64,000 nt of DNA from JBKBKN01 sp046294625 (GTDB lineage: Bacteria > Bacteroidota > Bacteroidia > M30B66), in the NCBI GenBank assembly GCA_046294625.1, contig JBKBKN010000007.1, positions 62,001 through 126,000 of the forward strand, given 5' to 3'. The position numbers and the translations under genes are program-made. The notes under the pieces were generated by a model. That model did no database searches and had not been told where the DNA came from. It saw only the letters and a list, made by a program, of their open reading frames with translations. Position 1 is the stretch's first letter. Every line of letters begins with the position of its first letter. Of this stretch, positions 34,701-43,922 are shown piece after piece.

Positions 34701-37700
34701 TCAGCCCCTGCGAAAGCTGTGGTAGGCTGCTCAAAGCTGTTCACTGTAGCCAAAGCGCTTACCGGGTCACAATCGGCAAAAATTAAAGTCCAAAGGAAAG
34801 TATTGGTTCCAAAGCTTAGGCCAGAAACGGTGGTTGTTGGGCTAGATGGGTCTTGTATGCTACCTGAACCACTCACCAAAGTCCATGTACCTGTGGCTCC
34901 GTTTGGCAAATTGCCCGTAAGTTGGGCATCCGTTCCGCAAACATCCACCACAGCTGTTACCGCCGCTTCTACATTTTCTATACGATTAATCGTGAATAAT
35001 GCCCCGCTTGGTGGACAAACACCATTGCTTACCCTCCATTCAAATACATTATTACCAATCTCTAAACCTGTAACCAGTGAATTAGGATTTGATGGATCCG
35101 ACACGATGGAATTGCCGGAAAATACCTGCCAGATCCCGACTCCAACGGCGGGCAAAACTGCCGACAAGTTGGCTTGTGGCTGACAGGTGGTTAAATCTTC
35201 ACCAACTATTGCATCGGACGGAGGGGCGAAACGTGTTATTACTACATCATCATCTGTTGGTGGACAAGAACCGCCAGGTGTATTTACCGTCCAACGGAAA
35301 ATATTTGCTCCTATGCCAAGGCCGCTAACTGGAGAAATCGGATTGCTCGCATCGGCAATCACACCACTACCTGAAACCAAAGTCCACTCACCTGTACCAT
35401 TTTGTGGTGTAGCTGCTGCAAATTGAGTACTTTCTGCACAGATTTGCTGGTCAGGTCCGGCATTGGCAGGGCTGGCATTCTTTTCGCGTTCTATTAAAAC
35501 TGTGTCTACGCTTGGCGGACAAACACCATTTGATACGGTCCAAACAAACTGATTTGCACCCACTTGCAGGTTGTTGACCAAGCTTATGTTGGATGTATTG
35601 TTTTGGATGTTTCCCGAACCCGCAATTAAAGTCCAGATTCCAGTTCCAATGGCAGGCTCAGCGGCATTAAGCGTAGCATTGGCTCCACACACGATTTGAT
35701 CTGCACCGGCAAAAGCTGATGATGGTGGTAAATTACGTGTAATAGTCACTTCATCGCTCACCGGAGGACAAGAACCACTGCTCACAGTCCATCTAAAAAC
35801 ATTTGTACCGGGGCTTAAGCCGTTTACAGCCGAATTAATATTGTTGGGGTCTTGAACGTTTGCTCCACCGGACACCACTGACCAAACACCGACTCCAAAC
35901 GGAGGTGTTATAGCTGCAAGATTAGCTGTTTCGGCACATACACTAAAATCTGCGCCTGCGTTCGCTTCAAGATTAATTTCTTCTCTGATAATCACGACCT
36001 GATCGGTTGATGGCGGGCATGCACCATTGGTGATGGTCCACTGCAATACGTTTACTCCTACTGCGAGTCCACTTACAGTGGTATTAAACTGATTGGCATT
36101 AGAAAAATTTCCGCTTCCTGTAATCACTGACCAAGTACCTGACCCGACTTCAGGATTGTTTGCATCAAGTGCGGTCTGATCGGAGCAAATCGTTTGATCT
36201 GCGCCGGCATTTGCTGCATCGGGAAAAGACGAGAAAGTGATGGTAACCTGAGCCGAATCTGAACAAGCACCGCGCATTACCTTCCATTGCAACACTACCG
36301 TTCCTATGGATAATTCCTGTAAAACGGTATTCGGATTGGTAATATCGTTGATGGTGCCCGAACCGGATATAAAACTCCAAACACCAGTGCTGCCTTCCGG
36401 CAAAATTGCTGCCATTTGCGTTTGTGTTTCACAAATGATTTGATCTGGACCAGCATTAGCTGTGAGATTATTCTCATCTACCACAATACTTACCTCGTCA
36501 AAAGACGGAGGACAATTTCCTAAACTAATTGTCCAGCGAAACACATTGATGCCGGGCAAAAGGTTATTTACTTCTGTAACCGGCGAATTAGGACTCAGAA
36601 TATTACCCTGTCCGGTAATTAATGTCCAAACTCCTGTTCCATTTACTGGGCTATTACCATTTAAACCAGTGGAAGTGACACATATTTGCTGATCAGCTCC
36701 AGCCTGAGCCACATCGGGGGCTTGATTCACTGTGATACTTACCTGATCGGTCGAAATGCACACTCCTGCTGTGATGGTCCAACTTAAAACAGTTGTTCCA
36801 ATAGGCAGTGCGCTAATTGTTGCATTGGGATTGTTTACATCACTTAAATCACCCCCTCCGGAGATAATTGTCCATACACCGGTTCCATTGTTAGATGCAT
36901 TGCCTTGTAATACAAAACTGTTGTCGCAGATGCTGACATCATCACCGGCATTGGCTGGCTGCGAAATTTCATCGACACTGATGATGACTTGGGCAACAGA
37001 AGGCGGACAAGCACCATTACTCACTGTCCAGCTAAATATGTTGTTGCCCGGCTGAAGGTCGGTTACTGATGATGTTGGATTGGCAGGATCTGTAATGACT
37101 CCTGACCCACTAATCAATGTCCATAAACCACTGCCTATTGCAGGGGTGTTGGCATTTAAAGTTGCAGTATTTGCGCAAATTTGTTGGTCGGTTCCGGCTA
37201 CTGCTGTAGATGGCAATTCATCGCGTGTAATCGTCACTTCGTCGAAGGTCTCACAAGCACCATTAACTATCGTCCAACGGAACACATTTGCCCCACTACT
37301 TAATCCGCTAACAGATGAATTCGGATTATTAATATTACCTACTGTAGCGCCGCCCGAAATAACCGTCCAAGTGCCTATACCTGCAGAAGGTGTATTTCCT
37401 AAAAGATTGGCTGTGGTGGCACATATTGAGAAGTCTGCACCAGCATTGGCCTGAACCGGAATTTCATCTACTGTAACCGTTACTTGCGCGGTGGAAGGCG
37501 GACAAGCTCCATTGCTGATTGTCCATGCAAAAACATTGTTTCCCGGTTGCAGATTGTTCACCACGGTGCTTGCCGAACCGGCATTATCAATGTTGCCAGC
37601 TCCGCTAATCAGCGTCCAAATACCTGTTCCAACAGAAGGTACATTTCCGTTTAGCTGCACCGCTGTACCACAAACCTGTTGATCAGTGCCTGCATTTGCA

Positions 37701-40700
37701 GGTGTTGGCAATTGGTCGCGGGTAATAACAACCTCGTCTTGTGTAACACAAGTTCCGTTGGTTACTGTCCAGCGGAAGGTGTTGACGCCAAATCCGAGAT
37801 TGTTAACAAGCGTGTTCGGTTGGTTGGGATTGCTAATATTGCCAGATCCGCTCACCAACGTCCATGTGCCTGAGCCTGAAGATGGGTTCACCGCATTCAG
37901 ATTCACACTTTCACTACAAACCTGTTGATCAGATCCGGCATTTGCCTGAATCAATTCATCTACCTGAATCACCAGCTGTGCTGTGGATGGCGGACAAACA
38001 CCATTGCTCACAGCCCACTGAAACACATTGGCTCCCGGCAATAGATTGTTCACTGTCGTGTTGTTGGTATTGGGATTTAGAATATTTCCTGAACCTTCGA
38101 GTAGAGTCCACACGCCCACGCCTACGTTTGGTATCTGAGCATTTAGCTGAGTCGTATTCTCACAAATTTGTTGATTAGGCGAAACCACCGCTTGTGAAGG
38201 AACAGCATCGCGAAGTATTACCACATCATCAAATGATGTACAAGAACCATTCACCAAAGTCCAGCGAAAGACATTTGCACCAATGCCTAAACCGTCAACT
38301 TGTGAAGTTGGGCTTGATGGATTGATAATATTTCCGGAACCGCTCACTAATGTCCACGTGCCAATGCCTGCTGCAGGGACACTCGCATTGAGTTGAGCAG
38401 TAACTGAGCACACTTGCTGATCGGCTCCTGCATTCGCTACGATAGTAGAATCGGAAACCGTGATGGTGGTCGATGCAGTATTAGGTGGACAATTGCCATT
38501 GGTCACCGTATATATAAATGTATTCACCCCCGGGCTTAAATTGCTAACCGGCGTGGTTGGAGATGCAGGGTTTAATATGTTTCCGCTTCCGGTTGACTGC
38601 GTCCAGAGACCAGTACCAATATTAGGAGCAGTAGCTGTTAAAGTCGCAACTGTTCCACAAATCTCTTGCGCCGATCCGGGAACAGATGGTGAAGGCGGTA
38701 AAAATCTTGTGATGGTAACCTGTGAAACATTCGGTGGGCAAATCCCATTGGAAATGGTCCATTGAAAAACGTTGTTGCCGGGCGACAAATTGCTCACCGT
38801 AGCTGTTGGCGCATTAATATCAGAAAACACTCCTGTCCCTGAAATGACTGACCAAGTTCCGGTGCCGATTAACGGGAAATTGGCATTGAGATTAGCTGAT
38901 GTTGCACATACTTGTTGATTGTTCCCAGCCACAGATTGATCTGGAAAAGGAATACGGGTCACCGACACTGTATCTCTCGACACGCAATTGGATCCATTTG
39001 TGATGGTCCACACAAATCGGTTTACACCAATGCCTACATTGTTCACAGCTGATGTTGGCGATGCTGGGTTCACTATGTTTCCGGAACCCGACAAAAGAGT
39101 CCATAACCCGGAGCCTACTGATGGAGTATTTCCCTGTAAGTTAAATGTTTCTGCACAAATGGCAATGTTGTTTCCTGCATTGGCGGTAGTTGGCAGCGGC
39201 ACAAGTGTTACCTGTATGGTCGTATCTACGCTACACAAGCTATTATCGGTTACAGTAACCTGATAATTGCCTCCTTGCGTAATGACTAAATTCTCTCCTG
39301 TTACATTCCCTCCGGCTGGAAGAGTCCATTGAATATTCGATGCGGCTATTCCTGCACTGCTGCTGGCTTCAACAGACAATGTAATGGAGCTTCCGGCACA
39401 AATTTCGAGTACGGACGGTCCAATGGCATCAATACTTAAATCGCCAAATTCGCAACAATCTACACTGGATATACTCACCACATTATTGGTGTAGTCACAC
39501 TCCGGATAAGTAGTGATGGGGAATGTGATTGGCGACGGTTGTGTCCCATTGTCATTGAGCACTACAAAAAGGTTGAATGGCTTAGGGAGTAATGAAATAT
39601 CTATCGACACAGCAACAATCACTGAATCGCCCGGAGTTAATATTTGATTGAGTTTAATAGGCGATGGAGTTGTGTTGATCAGTGTGGCACCGGACTGAAA
39701 CGGGCTTCCGTTGTAGAAACTCACTACTGCACCTGTATCTGCATTTACATCACCCACATTCTTAATAACCAGATTCAAGTTATATGTTTCGGAGCCATCG
39801 CATTCCTGTTGACCAACCAAAGTAAGCTGAAGGTCTGTTGCCAGATAAACCGGACAACCATCTTGAGTGTAAGTGGTTGCCTGTTGCAAGAAGGTGTTGA
39901 ACGGACGATTTTCATTGCACTGCGAAAAGGGACACTGCACATTGGAAAGCAAAATTTGATGAGGTTGCTGTTGAATGGGAACCGTTAAGTCGTTGTTGAT
40001 GTTTACATTGTGATAAGAATACTGATTCCAAATTCTACGGCATGGAGCCCAAACCTGATTCAATGGACCAAATAATGCCACATGACCCACATTGATGCTA
40101 TTATTACCGCAGGTCACACAAATCTCTGCTTGTCCATCACCGTCTACATCAGCCACTACGGGCATTTCTGCTCCTGTGCCTGAAATACATTCAAATGTGG
40201 CAATATCAACTGCAGAAGTTCCACTACCATTGATAATTCTAAGGTTCGTTTCATCGCGATAAACCAACTCACTGATCCCGTCCTGATTGAAGTCAAACAT
40301 GGTGATTCCCGTGAAACCGGATACGTCTGAAGTAACCAAAGTCCACTTCAAGGCAAGTGTTGGCGTGCCGTTGTACTTTAATGCATAAACTCTTCTAGAA
40401 CGCGTTACCCCAATTTCAGGTGTACAATCATTGTCCATATCACCAATAAAAGGCAGTCCTGTCCAATTGCCTCCGGTATTTGGCAATGAGCGGCTTGCAA
40501 TCACAGAAGGGGTTCCGCGCGGGTTCCAAACATATAAATCTGCTGTGCCTCCGCGAGTAGCTACAATCACATCGAGTTGACCATCTAAGTCTATATCAGC
40601 AATGGATGTGAAACCATCGTTACGCCCTTCAATGGTGATGGCATTCATAGTGTTGCCGGAGATGCCATTGGGGTTGGTGATGATAATTTCATATACGGTA

Positions 40701-41551
40701 TTGCCACAGGCAAGCTCTAGACCCGGATGGGAAGTAAGGTCAGCAGCTACAGGATTAGCCATTGCTCCAAAAGATTCGGTAGACATGATTGCCAATCCGC
40801 TTTCATTACCTCCTTCAACTAACTTCACTCCGGTTCGTGCATTAAAAATCTGATTATACACGTAAATTTCGGGGATACCATCCTGATTGAAATCTGCTAA
40901 ACCCAATGACGAACCAAATCTGGCATTAGGAAAATAGCCGTATTGCTCATTTGATTTCCAGCGCAAAGTGCCATCATGATTGTAACAATACAAAAAGCGG
41001 CGATCGCCTACAGGATTTGACGTATGATCGACCGAAGCAACAAATATTTCTGCAAAACCATCACCATCCACATCGGCTATGGCAATAGGCGTAGGTCCTA
41101 CCCATGCCAGAAATGGCGTATTAATGGTAAGTTGGTTTAAACCGGTCAAGCCATTTAATACCCGAAGATTTTTTGTTCGACGTGGTTCATTGACCTGAAT
41201 ATCGTCTGTGGACATAATTACTACATCCGGAATTCCATCGCGATTAATATCTCCTACCAAAGGCGATTGATAAACGGGAACTTCTTCAATGCTTTGCCAT
41301 TGAACAGAAAAATTCAAGGCATCGCCCGGAACGGAAAATTCGCAACTTGGCTCACAAATCAAGAGCACATCGTCGCAAGGGCAATCCGGATCGAAGGCAT
41401 CGACGAAACCGTCTCCATCGTCATCAATTCCATTGTCGCAAATTTCAACTTGTGCTTGCGCCATAAGCACAGTGCAGGTGAAAAAAGCAAGTAAGATTCC
41501 TTTGATCAAACTCAGCATAGCAGTATTTTTATCTTCACCACTTCTGTTCAT
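31739..41551 (-). CDS. giant repeat adhesin with type B (gliding-motility) T9SS C-terminal domain
   Basis: 3270 residues from ATG 41551; ATG 41518 (MLSLIKG) gives a cleaner signal peptide ending AQAQ and may be the true start. Order: DNGIDDDGDGFVDAFD calcium-binding-like motif; FG-GAP/VCBS-type repeats (about 90-490; DINRDGIPDV, DVDGDGFAEI, DFNQDGIPEI) suggesting an integrin-alpha-like propeller; a CARDB/Ig-like part; 21 PKD-like repeats of about 82 residues (about 788-2520); four cadherin-like tandem repeats (about 2523-2918); two more PKD-like repeats; one Ig-like module; and the C-terminal domain (about 3178-3270; DGFSPNGDGVHDKF, VFNRWGVKVYES). The ending matches the gliding motility-associated C-terminal domain. 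The protein is SprB-like in layout: a T9SS-exported surface filament for adhesion or gliding. It leads an operon with PorP/SprF and an OmpA protein. Confidence 0.93.
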   Translation of the reverse strand: MNRSGEDKNTAMLSLIKGILLAFFTCTVLMAQAQVEICDNGIDDDGDGFVDAFDPDCPCDDVLLICEPSCEFSVPGDALNFSVQWQSIEEVPVYQSPLVGDINRDGIPDVVIMSTDDIQVNEPRRTKNLRVLNGLTGLNQLTINTPFLAWVGPTPIAIADVDGDGFAEIFVASVDHTSNPVGDRRFLYCYNHDGTLRWKSNEQYGYFPNARFGSSLGLADFNQDGIPEIYVYNQIFNARTGVKLVEGGNESGLAIMSTESFGAMANPVAADLTSHPGLELACGNTVYEIIITNPNGISGNTMNAITIEGRNDGFTSIADIDLDGQLDVIVATRGGTADLYVWNPRGTPSVIASRSLPNTGGNWTGLPFIGDMDNDCTPEIGVTRSRRVYALKYNGTPTLALKWTLVTSDVSGFTGITMFDFNQDGISELVYRDETNLRIINGSGTSAVDIATFECISGTGAEMPVVADVDGDGQAEICVTCGNNSINVGHVALFGPLNQVWAPCRRIWNQYSYHNVNINNDLTVPIQQQPHQILLSNVQCPFSQCNENRPFNTFLQQATTYTQDGCPVYLATDLQLTLVGQQECDGSETYNLNLVIKNVGDVNADTGAVVSFYNGSPFQSGATLINTTPSPIKLNQILTPGDSVIVAVSIDISLLPKPFNLFVVLNDNGTQPSPITFPITTYPECDYTNNVVSISSVDCCEFGDLSIDAIGPSVLEICAGSSITLSVEASSSAGIAASNIQWTLPAGGNVTGENLVITQGGNYQVTVTDNSLCSVDTTIQVTLVPLPTTANAGNNIAICAETFNLQGNTPSVGSGLWTLLSGSGNIVNPASPTSAVNNVGIGVNRFVWTITNGSNCVSRDTVSVTRIPFPDQSVAGNNQQVCATSANLNANFPLIGTGTWSVISGTGVFSDINAPTATVSNLSPGNNVFQWTISNGICPPNVSQVTITRFLPPSPSVPGSAQEICGTVATLTATAPNIGTGLWTQSTGSGNILNPASPTTPVSNLSPGVNTFIYTVTNGNCPPNTASTTITVSDSTIVANAGADQQVCSVTAQLNASVPAAGIGTWTLVSGSGNIINPSSPTSQVDGLGIGANVFRWTLVNGSCTSFDDVVILRDAVPSQAVVSPNQQICENTTQLNAQIPNVGVGVWTLLEGSGNILNPNTNNTTVNNLLPGANVFQWAVSNGVCPPSTAQLVIQVDELIQANAGSDQQVCSESVNLNAVNPSSGSGTWTLVSGSGNISNPNQPNTLVNNLGFGVNTFRWTVTNGTCVTQDEVVITRDQLPTPANAGTDQQVCGTAVQLNGNVPSVGTGIWTLISGAGNIDNAGSASTVVNNLQPGNNVFAWTISNGACPPSTAQVTVTVDEIPVQANAGADFSICATTANLLGNTPSAGIGTWTVISGGATVGNINNPNSSVSGLSSGANVFRWTIVNGACETFDEVTITRDELPSTAVAGTDQQICANTATLNANTPAIGSGLWTLISGSGVITDPANPTSSVTDLQPGNNIFSWTVSNGACPPSVAQVIISVDEISQPANAGDDVSICDNSFVLQGNASNNGTGVWTIISGGGDLSDVNNPNATISALPIGTTVLSWTITAGVCISTDQVSITVNQAPDVAQAGADQQICVTSTGLNGNSPVNGTGVWTLITGQGNILSPNSPVTEVNNLLPGINVFRWTISLGNCPPSFDEVSIVVDENNLTANAGPDQIICETQTQMAAILPEGSTGVWSFISGSGTINDITNPNTVLQELSIGTVVLQWKVMRGACSDSAQVTITFSSFPDAANAGADQTICSDQTALDANNPEVGSGTWSVITGSGNFSNANQFNTTVSGLAVGVNVLQWTITNGACPPSTDQVVIIREEINLEANAGADFSVCAETANLAAITPPFGVGVWSVVSGGANVQDPNNINSAVNGLSPGTNVFRWTVSSGSCPPVSDEVTITRNLPPSSAFAGADQIVCGANATLNAAEPAIGTGIWTLIAGSGNIQNNTSNISLVNNLQVGANQFVWTVSNGVCPPSVDTVLIEREKNASPANAGPDQQICAESTQFAAATPQNGTGEWTLVSGSGVIADASNPISPVSGLGIGANIFRWTVNTPGGSCPPTDDDVVITRFAPPSDAIVGEDLTTCQPQANLSAVLPAVGVGIWQVFSGNSIVSDPSNPNSLVTGLEIGNNVFEWRVSNGVCPPSGALFTINRIENVEAAVTAVVDVCGTDAQLTGNLPNGATGTWTLVSGSGSIQDPSSPTTTVSGLSFGTNTFLWTLIFADCDPVSALATVNSFEQPTTAFAGADQTSCGTSVQLQASAPTIGNGTWSVLTGNATFSDVNNPQSLATDLLPGINQFIWNVSNGVCLSVSDTVAIQVDENPLTADAGEDQTICIDNITLNAMSPVQGTGSWMVLSGLGNFDNTAIPNPFVNNLAFGVNTFVYTVTFGDCQVFDQVSITRLTPPVANAGADTFLCSNTLQLNANLPAGASGTWAILSGSGTIDDVNNPNAVISNLQEGANVLSWTLTLGDCPPSSANIVINFSCNTPPTTVNDFFITDEDVSVSGNFITNNFDPDGTELTADTTPVVGPSNGTVIINPDGSFTYTPNPLFNGQDTIVVNVCDNGIPLPPACALDTIIITVNPLNNPPVAINDTAFTTRNTPVSGNMMDNNFDPDGTALTLDTVPVFGPRNGSIVINSNGNFTYTPNDNFLGIDTIVVLVCDSGIPLPPICVFDTLFVFVNDSILQQLPPQTENDNFTTSEDVPLGGNIMANNSNPNGNPMVVDTIPVNGPSNGSFTITPDGTFTYIPNANWSGIDTIVVLVCDSVIEPVLCANDTIIIVVNAVNDPPVTVNDVVSGPFNQPISGNMNDNNFDPEGTDLVVNGVIAGPSNGSFVIDSLGNYTYTPNTGFAGNDTVIILVCDNGIPLPPACAFDTLIITIMMPNIEVNAGSDQSICGNSALLSGNSLTPPDSGVWTQISGSGNILNPNENITLVENLSLGNNQFVWSVTSQGFTVSDTVNILVNPPATVANAGPDQVICRDSTVLAANVAVDGVGTWSVISGSGNFISASQNNTPLNGISPGLNQFVWTIVNGPCSSSDTVNVVFIDIPPPPVPADTSICVGQDYVLPIPIGTGFDYVWTSNNTNVVFGQPTNNGIPVSNLPSGATIRFTLTASSEGCSSSSFFDLVILPILFSACDTTQPIFIPDGFSPNGDGVHDKFVIYNLPDGARVRLQVFNRWGVKVYESNDYKNDWDGTCNVNTSLVLAGDALPESTYYYILQFDFEFSPRVGYLTLWR
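32800..33985 (-). repeat. four cadherin-like tandem repeats within the giant adhesin
   Basis: About 98 codons each, recognisable by NNFDPDGT, GPSNGSF.I...G.FTYTPN, and DTIVVLVCDSGIPLPP. The DPDGT and D residues at module borders are likely calcium sites as in cadherin/VCBS modules. The block interrupts the PKD-like array. Confidence 0.8.
33990..39190 (-). repeat. array of 21 PKD/Ig-like repeats (about 248 bp each) in the giant adhesin
   Basis: Each unit reads roughly ANAG.DQ.IC, then LNAN.P..G.G.WT, then SGSGNI.NP, then V..L..G.N.F.WT, and ends in NG.C. Units tend to alternate between an ending CPPSTAQV..VDE and an ending FDEVTITRD, giving a higher-order period of two repeats (about 500 bp). 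Protein-level similarity is high while DNA copies are diverged. Confidence 0.85.
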
Positions 41552-41864
41552 GGTTCGGTAATTTTTCTTTTTGTGCGGATTTATTGCAATTATCCGATTT
41601 TAATTCAAAAGTGCTCAGACTTGTTAATAAGTATTAATTGAACGGGCGCAAGTTGTTAAAAAAACGATGTTAATAAGCAAAGATTCAGGAATTAACTCAT
41701 CTGCTCTCTTTCAAGTGAAACGCCTTGCGCTATTGCCTTCAGCAAAACCAACTTCAACTAATACTTTGTAATTCAGCACATTGAATAATTACCGTAGATT
41801 TCTCTGCATGGCGCTCTGTTTAGTTCAATCGAAGGGATTATGGAATTATCCCTTTATCGTAATG
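41552..41864. other. intergenic region upstream of the adhesin operon
   Basis: 313 bp between the lipoprotein gene and the adhesin, both on the minus strand. It should contain the adhesin operon promoter, but I find no exact TTG/TAnnTTTG pair. A hairpin with arms AAGGGAT (41832-41838) and ATCCCTT (41848-41854) follows the lipoprotein stop without a T-run. Confidence 0.5.
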
Positions 41865-42770
41865 CTATTGCTTACGTACAATTTTATATAAAGTTTTACT
41901 TTTCATGTTCATGGGCATTTTCATCCCCATCATATTTATGGATGCTCTCATGTCGGTGAGTGATTCTGAATCTAAAATTTCTCCTGTTTTCAGGTTTATG
42001 GTGAAGAATCCTTCACTATCGCCATCTATTTCCATCATAGATCCTAGCAAACCGGTGATGTCTTTGCTTTTAGACTTTGCTGTTTTCACGAGCCCTTTCA
42101 TCGTTATTCGCGCTTCATCGCCAGCGACACTTTCGAGTTTGTATTCATTTTCTGACTCAAAGGTGATGAACATATCCAAAGTGAAATTATTCTTCCAGCT
42201 TTCGCCGATTTTAACCGGTTTGTCTGGAAAAATCTGATACTGTGCAAATGAAGACTTAATGCTTTCATCTGTAAATTTGTTGAGCATGAGTCGAACAGCC
42301 GGATTGGGCCGCAAATCTTCGTCCATTATTTCACTCATCATTTCCTGTAATCCTTTAATATCTCTAACAGAGCCATTATTGGAAATTTTCATATCTATTG
42401 ACTTACCCACCAAGTAAAATTGCGGCATATTTGCAGCAGAAACATCTTCCATAGGCTGATCACTATCAAACGTCATGCTTGAATCATCGGATCTGATGTC
42501 AGAAATAATTCTTTTGTAGATGGTTTGCACATCATACACTGAATCTTTATCCACCCCGGAGATTTCCCAATCAATCCAAGTTTGCTGAATATTTTCGGTG
42601 TTGATTTTCATCCCCATGGTTTCCTGACTCATGGTGGATGAAGTATGAGAATATACTTCGTAAACCTGACCGGGTTCAAAACGATAAGCTAAATTGTAGC
42701 GGGTTGATTGATCGCAGGAAGCGAATAAAAATATTGATGCAATAAACATCAAAATGTTGAATTTTTTCAT
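41865..42770 (-). CDS. lipoprotein, probable DUF6263-like
   Basis: 301 residues beginning MKKFNILMFIASIFLFASC, a lipoprotein signal with the cysteine at residue 19. The mature region is a single soluble domain with YRFEPGQVYEV near the start, a methionine-rich SQETMGMKI, QTWIDWEISGVDKDSVYDV, and a C-terminal LKTGEILDSESLTDMRASINM. This layout matches DUF6263-type Bacteroidota lipoproteins of unknown function; the family name is a by-eye assignment. The gene lies 58 bp downstream of manC on the same strand and could be the last gene of that operon. Confidence 0.75.
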   Translation of the reverse strand: MKKFNILMFIASIFLFASCDQSTRYNLAYRFEPGQVYEVYSHTSSTMSQETMGMKINTENIQQTWIDWEISGVDKDSVYDVQTIYKRIISDIRSDDSSMTFDSDQPMEDVSAANMPQFYLVGKSIDMKISNNGSVRDIKGLQEMMSEIMDEDLRPNPAVRLMLNKFTDESIKSSFAQYQIFPDKPVKIGESWKNNFTLDMFITFESENEYKLESVAGDEARITMKGLVKTAKSKSKDITGLLGSMMEIDGDSEGFFTINLKTGEILDSESLTDMRASINMMGMKMPMNMKSKTLYKIVRKQ

Positions 42771-42828
42771 GTAGGGTTGGGTTTGATTGTAGAGTTAGAA
42801 TGGTAAGAAAGTGATGTGAAATGGTGGG

Positions 42829-43920
42829 TTAAACAAAATGTTCTCCTATGCCTGCTTTTACATCAATCACAATTTGTTTGATGGCTTGTTCTTTATCTTT
42901 TCTACATATCAATAAAACATCTTTTGTATCAACTACAATATAATCCTTTAAGCCTTCAATCACAACAAGTTTATTTTTAGGAGCGCTAATAATGCACTCT
43001 TTGGCATCGTAAAACAAGACATTTCTCGAAAGTGCGGCATTTTGGTTTTCGTCTTTCCCTGCATTCTCGTAGAGTGAGCCCCAAGTGCCTAAGTCAGACC
43101 AGCCAAAATCGGATGGAATCACATACACATTCTTGGCTTTTTCCATGATGCCATAATCGAAAGAAATGCTCGTGCAGCGAGCATATGCCGCGTCGATAAA
43201 TTCTGCTTCTCGTTTGGTGAAATAGATGCTGTTGCCTTGCAGAAAGAGCTCAATCATATCGGGTAGAAACATTTTGAAAGTGGTGATCAGTGTGGTTGCC
43301 GAACTGATAAAAATTCCTGAATTCCAAAGAAACTCTCCGCTTTTAACAAAAGTGCGGGCAAGCTCAAGATTGGGTTTCTCTGTAAATGTCTTAACCTTTT
43401 TCACACGATCATTCAATGCATTGGGTTCCTGAATGAATTGAATATATCCATAGCCCGTATCGGGTCTATTGGGCTTTATACCCAAGGTTAGCAAAGCCGG
43501 ATGCGATGCCGCAAATTCTGATGCAGTGTTTACACAACGGATAAACTCTTCTGTCCGGATAATCAAATGGTCAGCCGGCGCAATCACTACCACTGCCTTA
43601 TCATCTTTTGCATAGATCTTCGATGTAGCATAGGCAATGCATGGGGCTGTGTTTCTTCGCACCGGCTCAAGCAATATTTGATCTCCGCCTATAAGTGGTA
43701 TTTGCTCCTTTACAATCGGTGCATATTGTTTGTTGGTAACGATGTAAATATTTTCAAGAGGGCAAAAGTCGCTAAAGCGCTCAACTGTTTCCTGTAGTAG
43801 CGTTTTTCCGGTTCCTAAAATATCCAGAAACTGCTTAGGATATCCTTGTCTGCTCATGGGCCAAAATCTGCTCCCGATACCTCCGGCCATGATGATGCAG
43901 TAATAATTTTGCTTTTGCAT
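42829..43920 (-). CDS. manC: mannose-1-phosphate guanylyltransferase
   Basis: 363 residues. The nucleotidyltransferase signature IIMAGGIGSRFWPMSRQGYPKQFL is at the N-terminus, followed by LLQETVERF, LEPVRRNTAPCIAYA, VVVIAPADHLI, FTEKPNLELARTF and the FGWSDLGTWGSLYE segment diagnostic of GDP-mannose pyrophosphorylases. It lacks the C-terminal isomerase domain of bifunctional enzymes. It makes GDP-mannose from GTP and mannose-1-phosphate for glycan synthesis in the cytoplasm. It starts 2 bp after the aminotransferase gene in a compact operon. Confidence 0.94.
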   Translation of the reverse strand: MQKQNYYCIIMAGGIGSRFWPMSRQGYPKQFLDILGTGKTLLQETVERFSDFCPLENIYIVTNKQYAPIVKEQIPLIGGDQILLEPVRRNTAPCIAYATSKIYAKDDKAVVVIAPADHLIIRTEEFIRCVNTASEFAASHPALLTLGIKPNRPDTGYGYIQFIQEPNALNDRVKKVKTFTEKPNLELARTFVKSGEFLWNSGIFISSATTLITTFKMFLPDMIELFLQGNSIYFTKREAEFIDAAYARCTSISFDYGIMEKAKNVYVIPSDFGWSDLGTWGSLYENAGKDENQNAALSRNVLFYDAKECIISAPKNKLVVIEGLKDYIVVDTKDVLLICRKDKEQAIKQIVIDVKAGIGEHFV

Positions 43921-43922
43921 AC

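Noticed and set aside
31739..41551. Many plus-strand open frames of 60-150 codons opposite the giant adhesin
   Set aside because: They are antisense shadows of the repeat array; their mutual similarity follows from the repeats, and none has a recognisable domain.
41832..41854. Hairpin AAGGGAT/ATCCCTT as a terminator of the lipoprotein gene
   Set aside because: The arms are only 7 bp with a 9-nt loop and there is no T-run after it on the minus strand.
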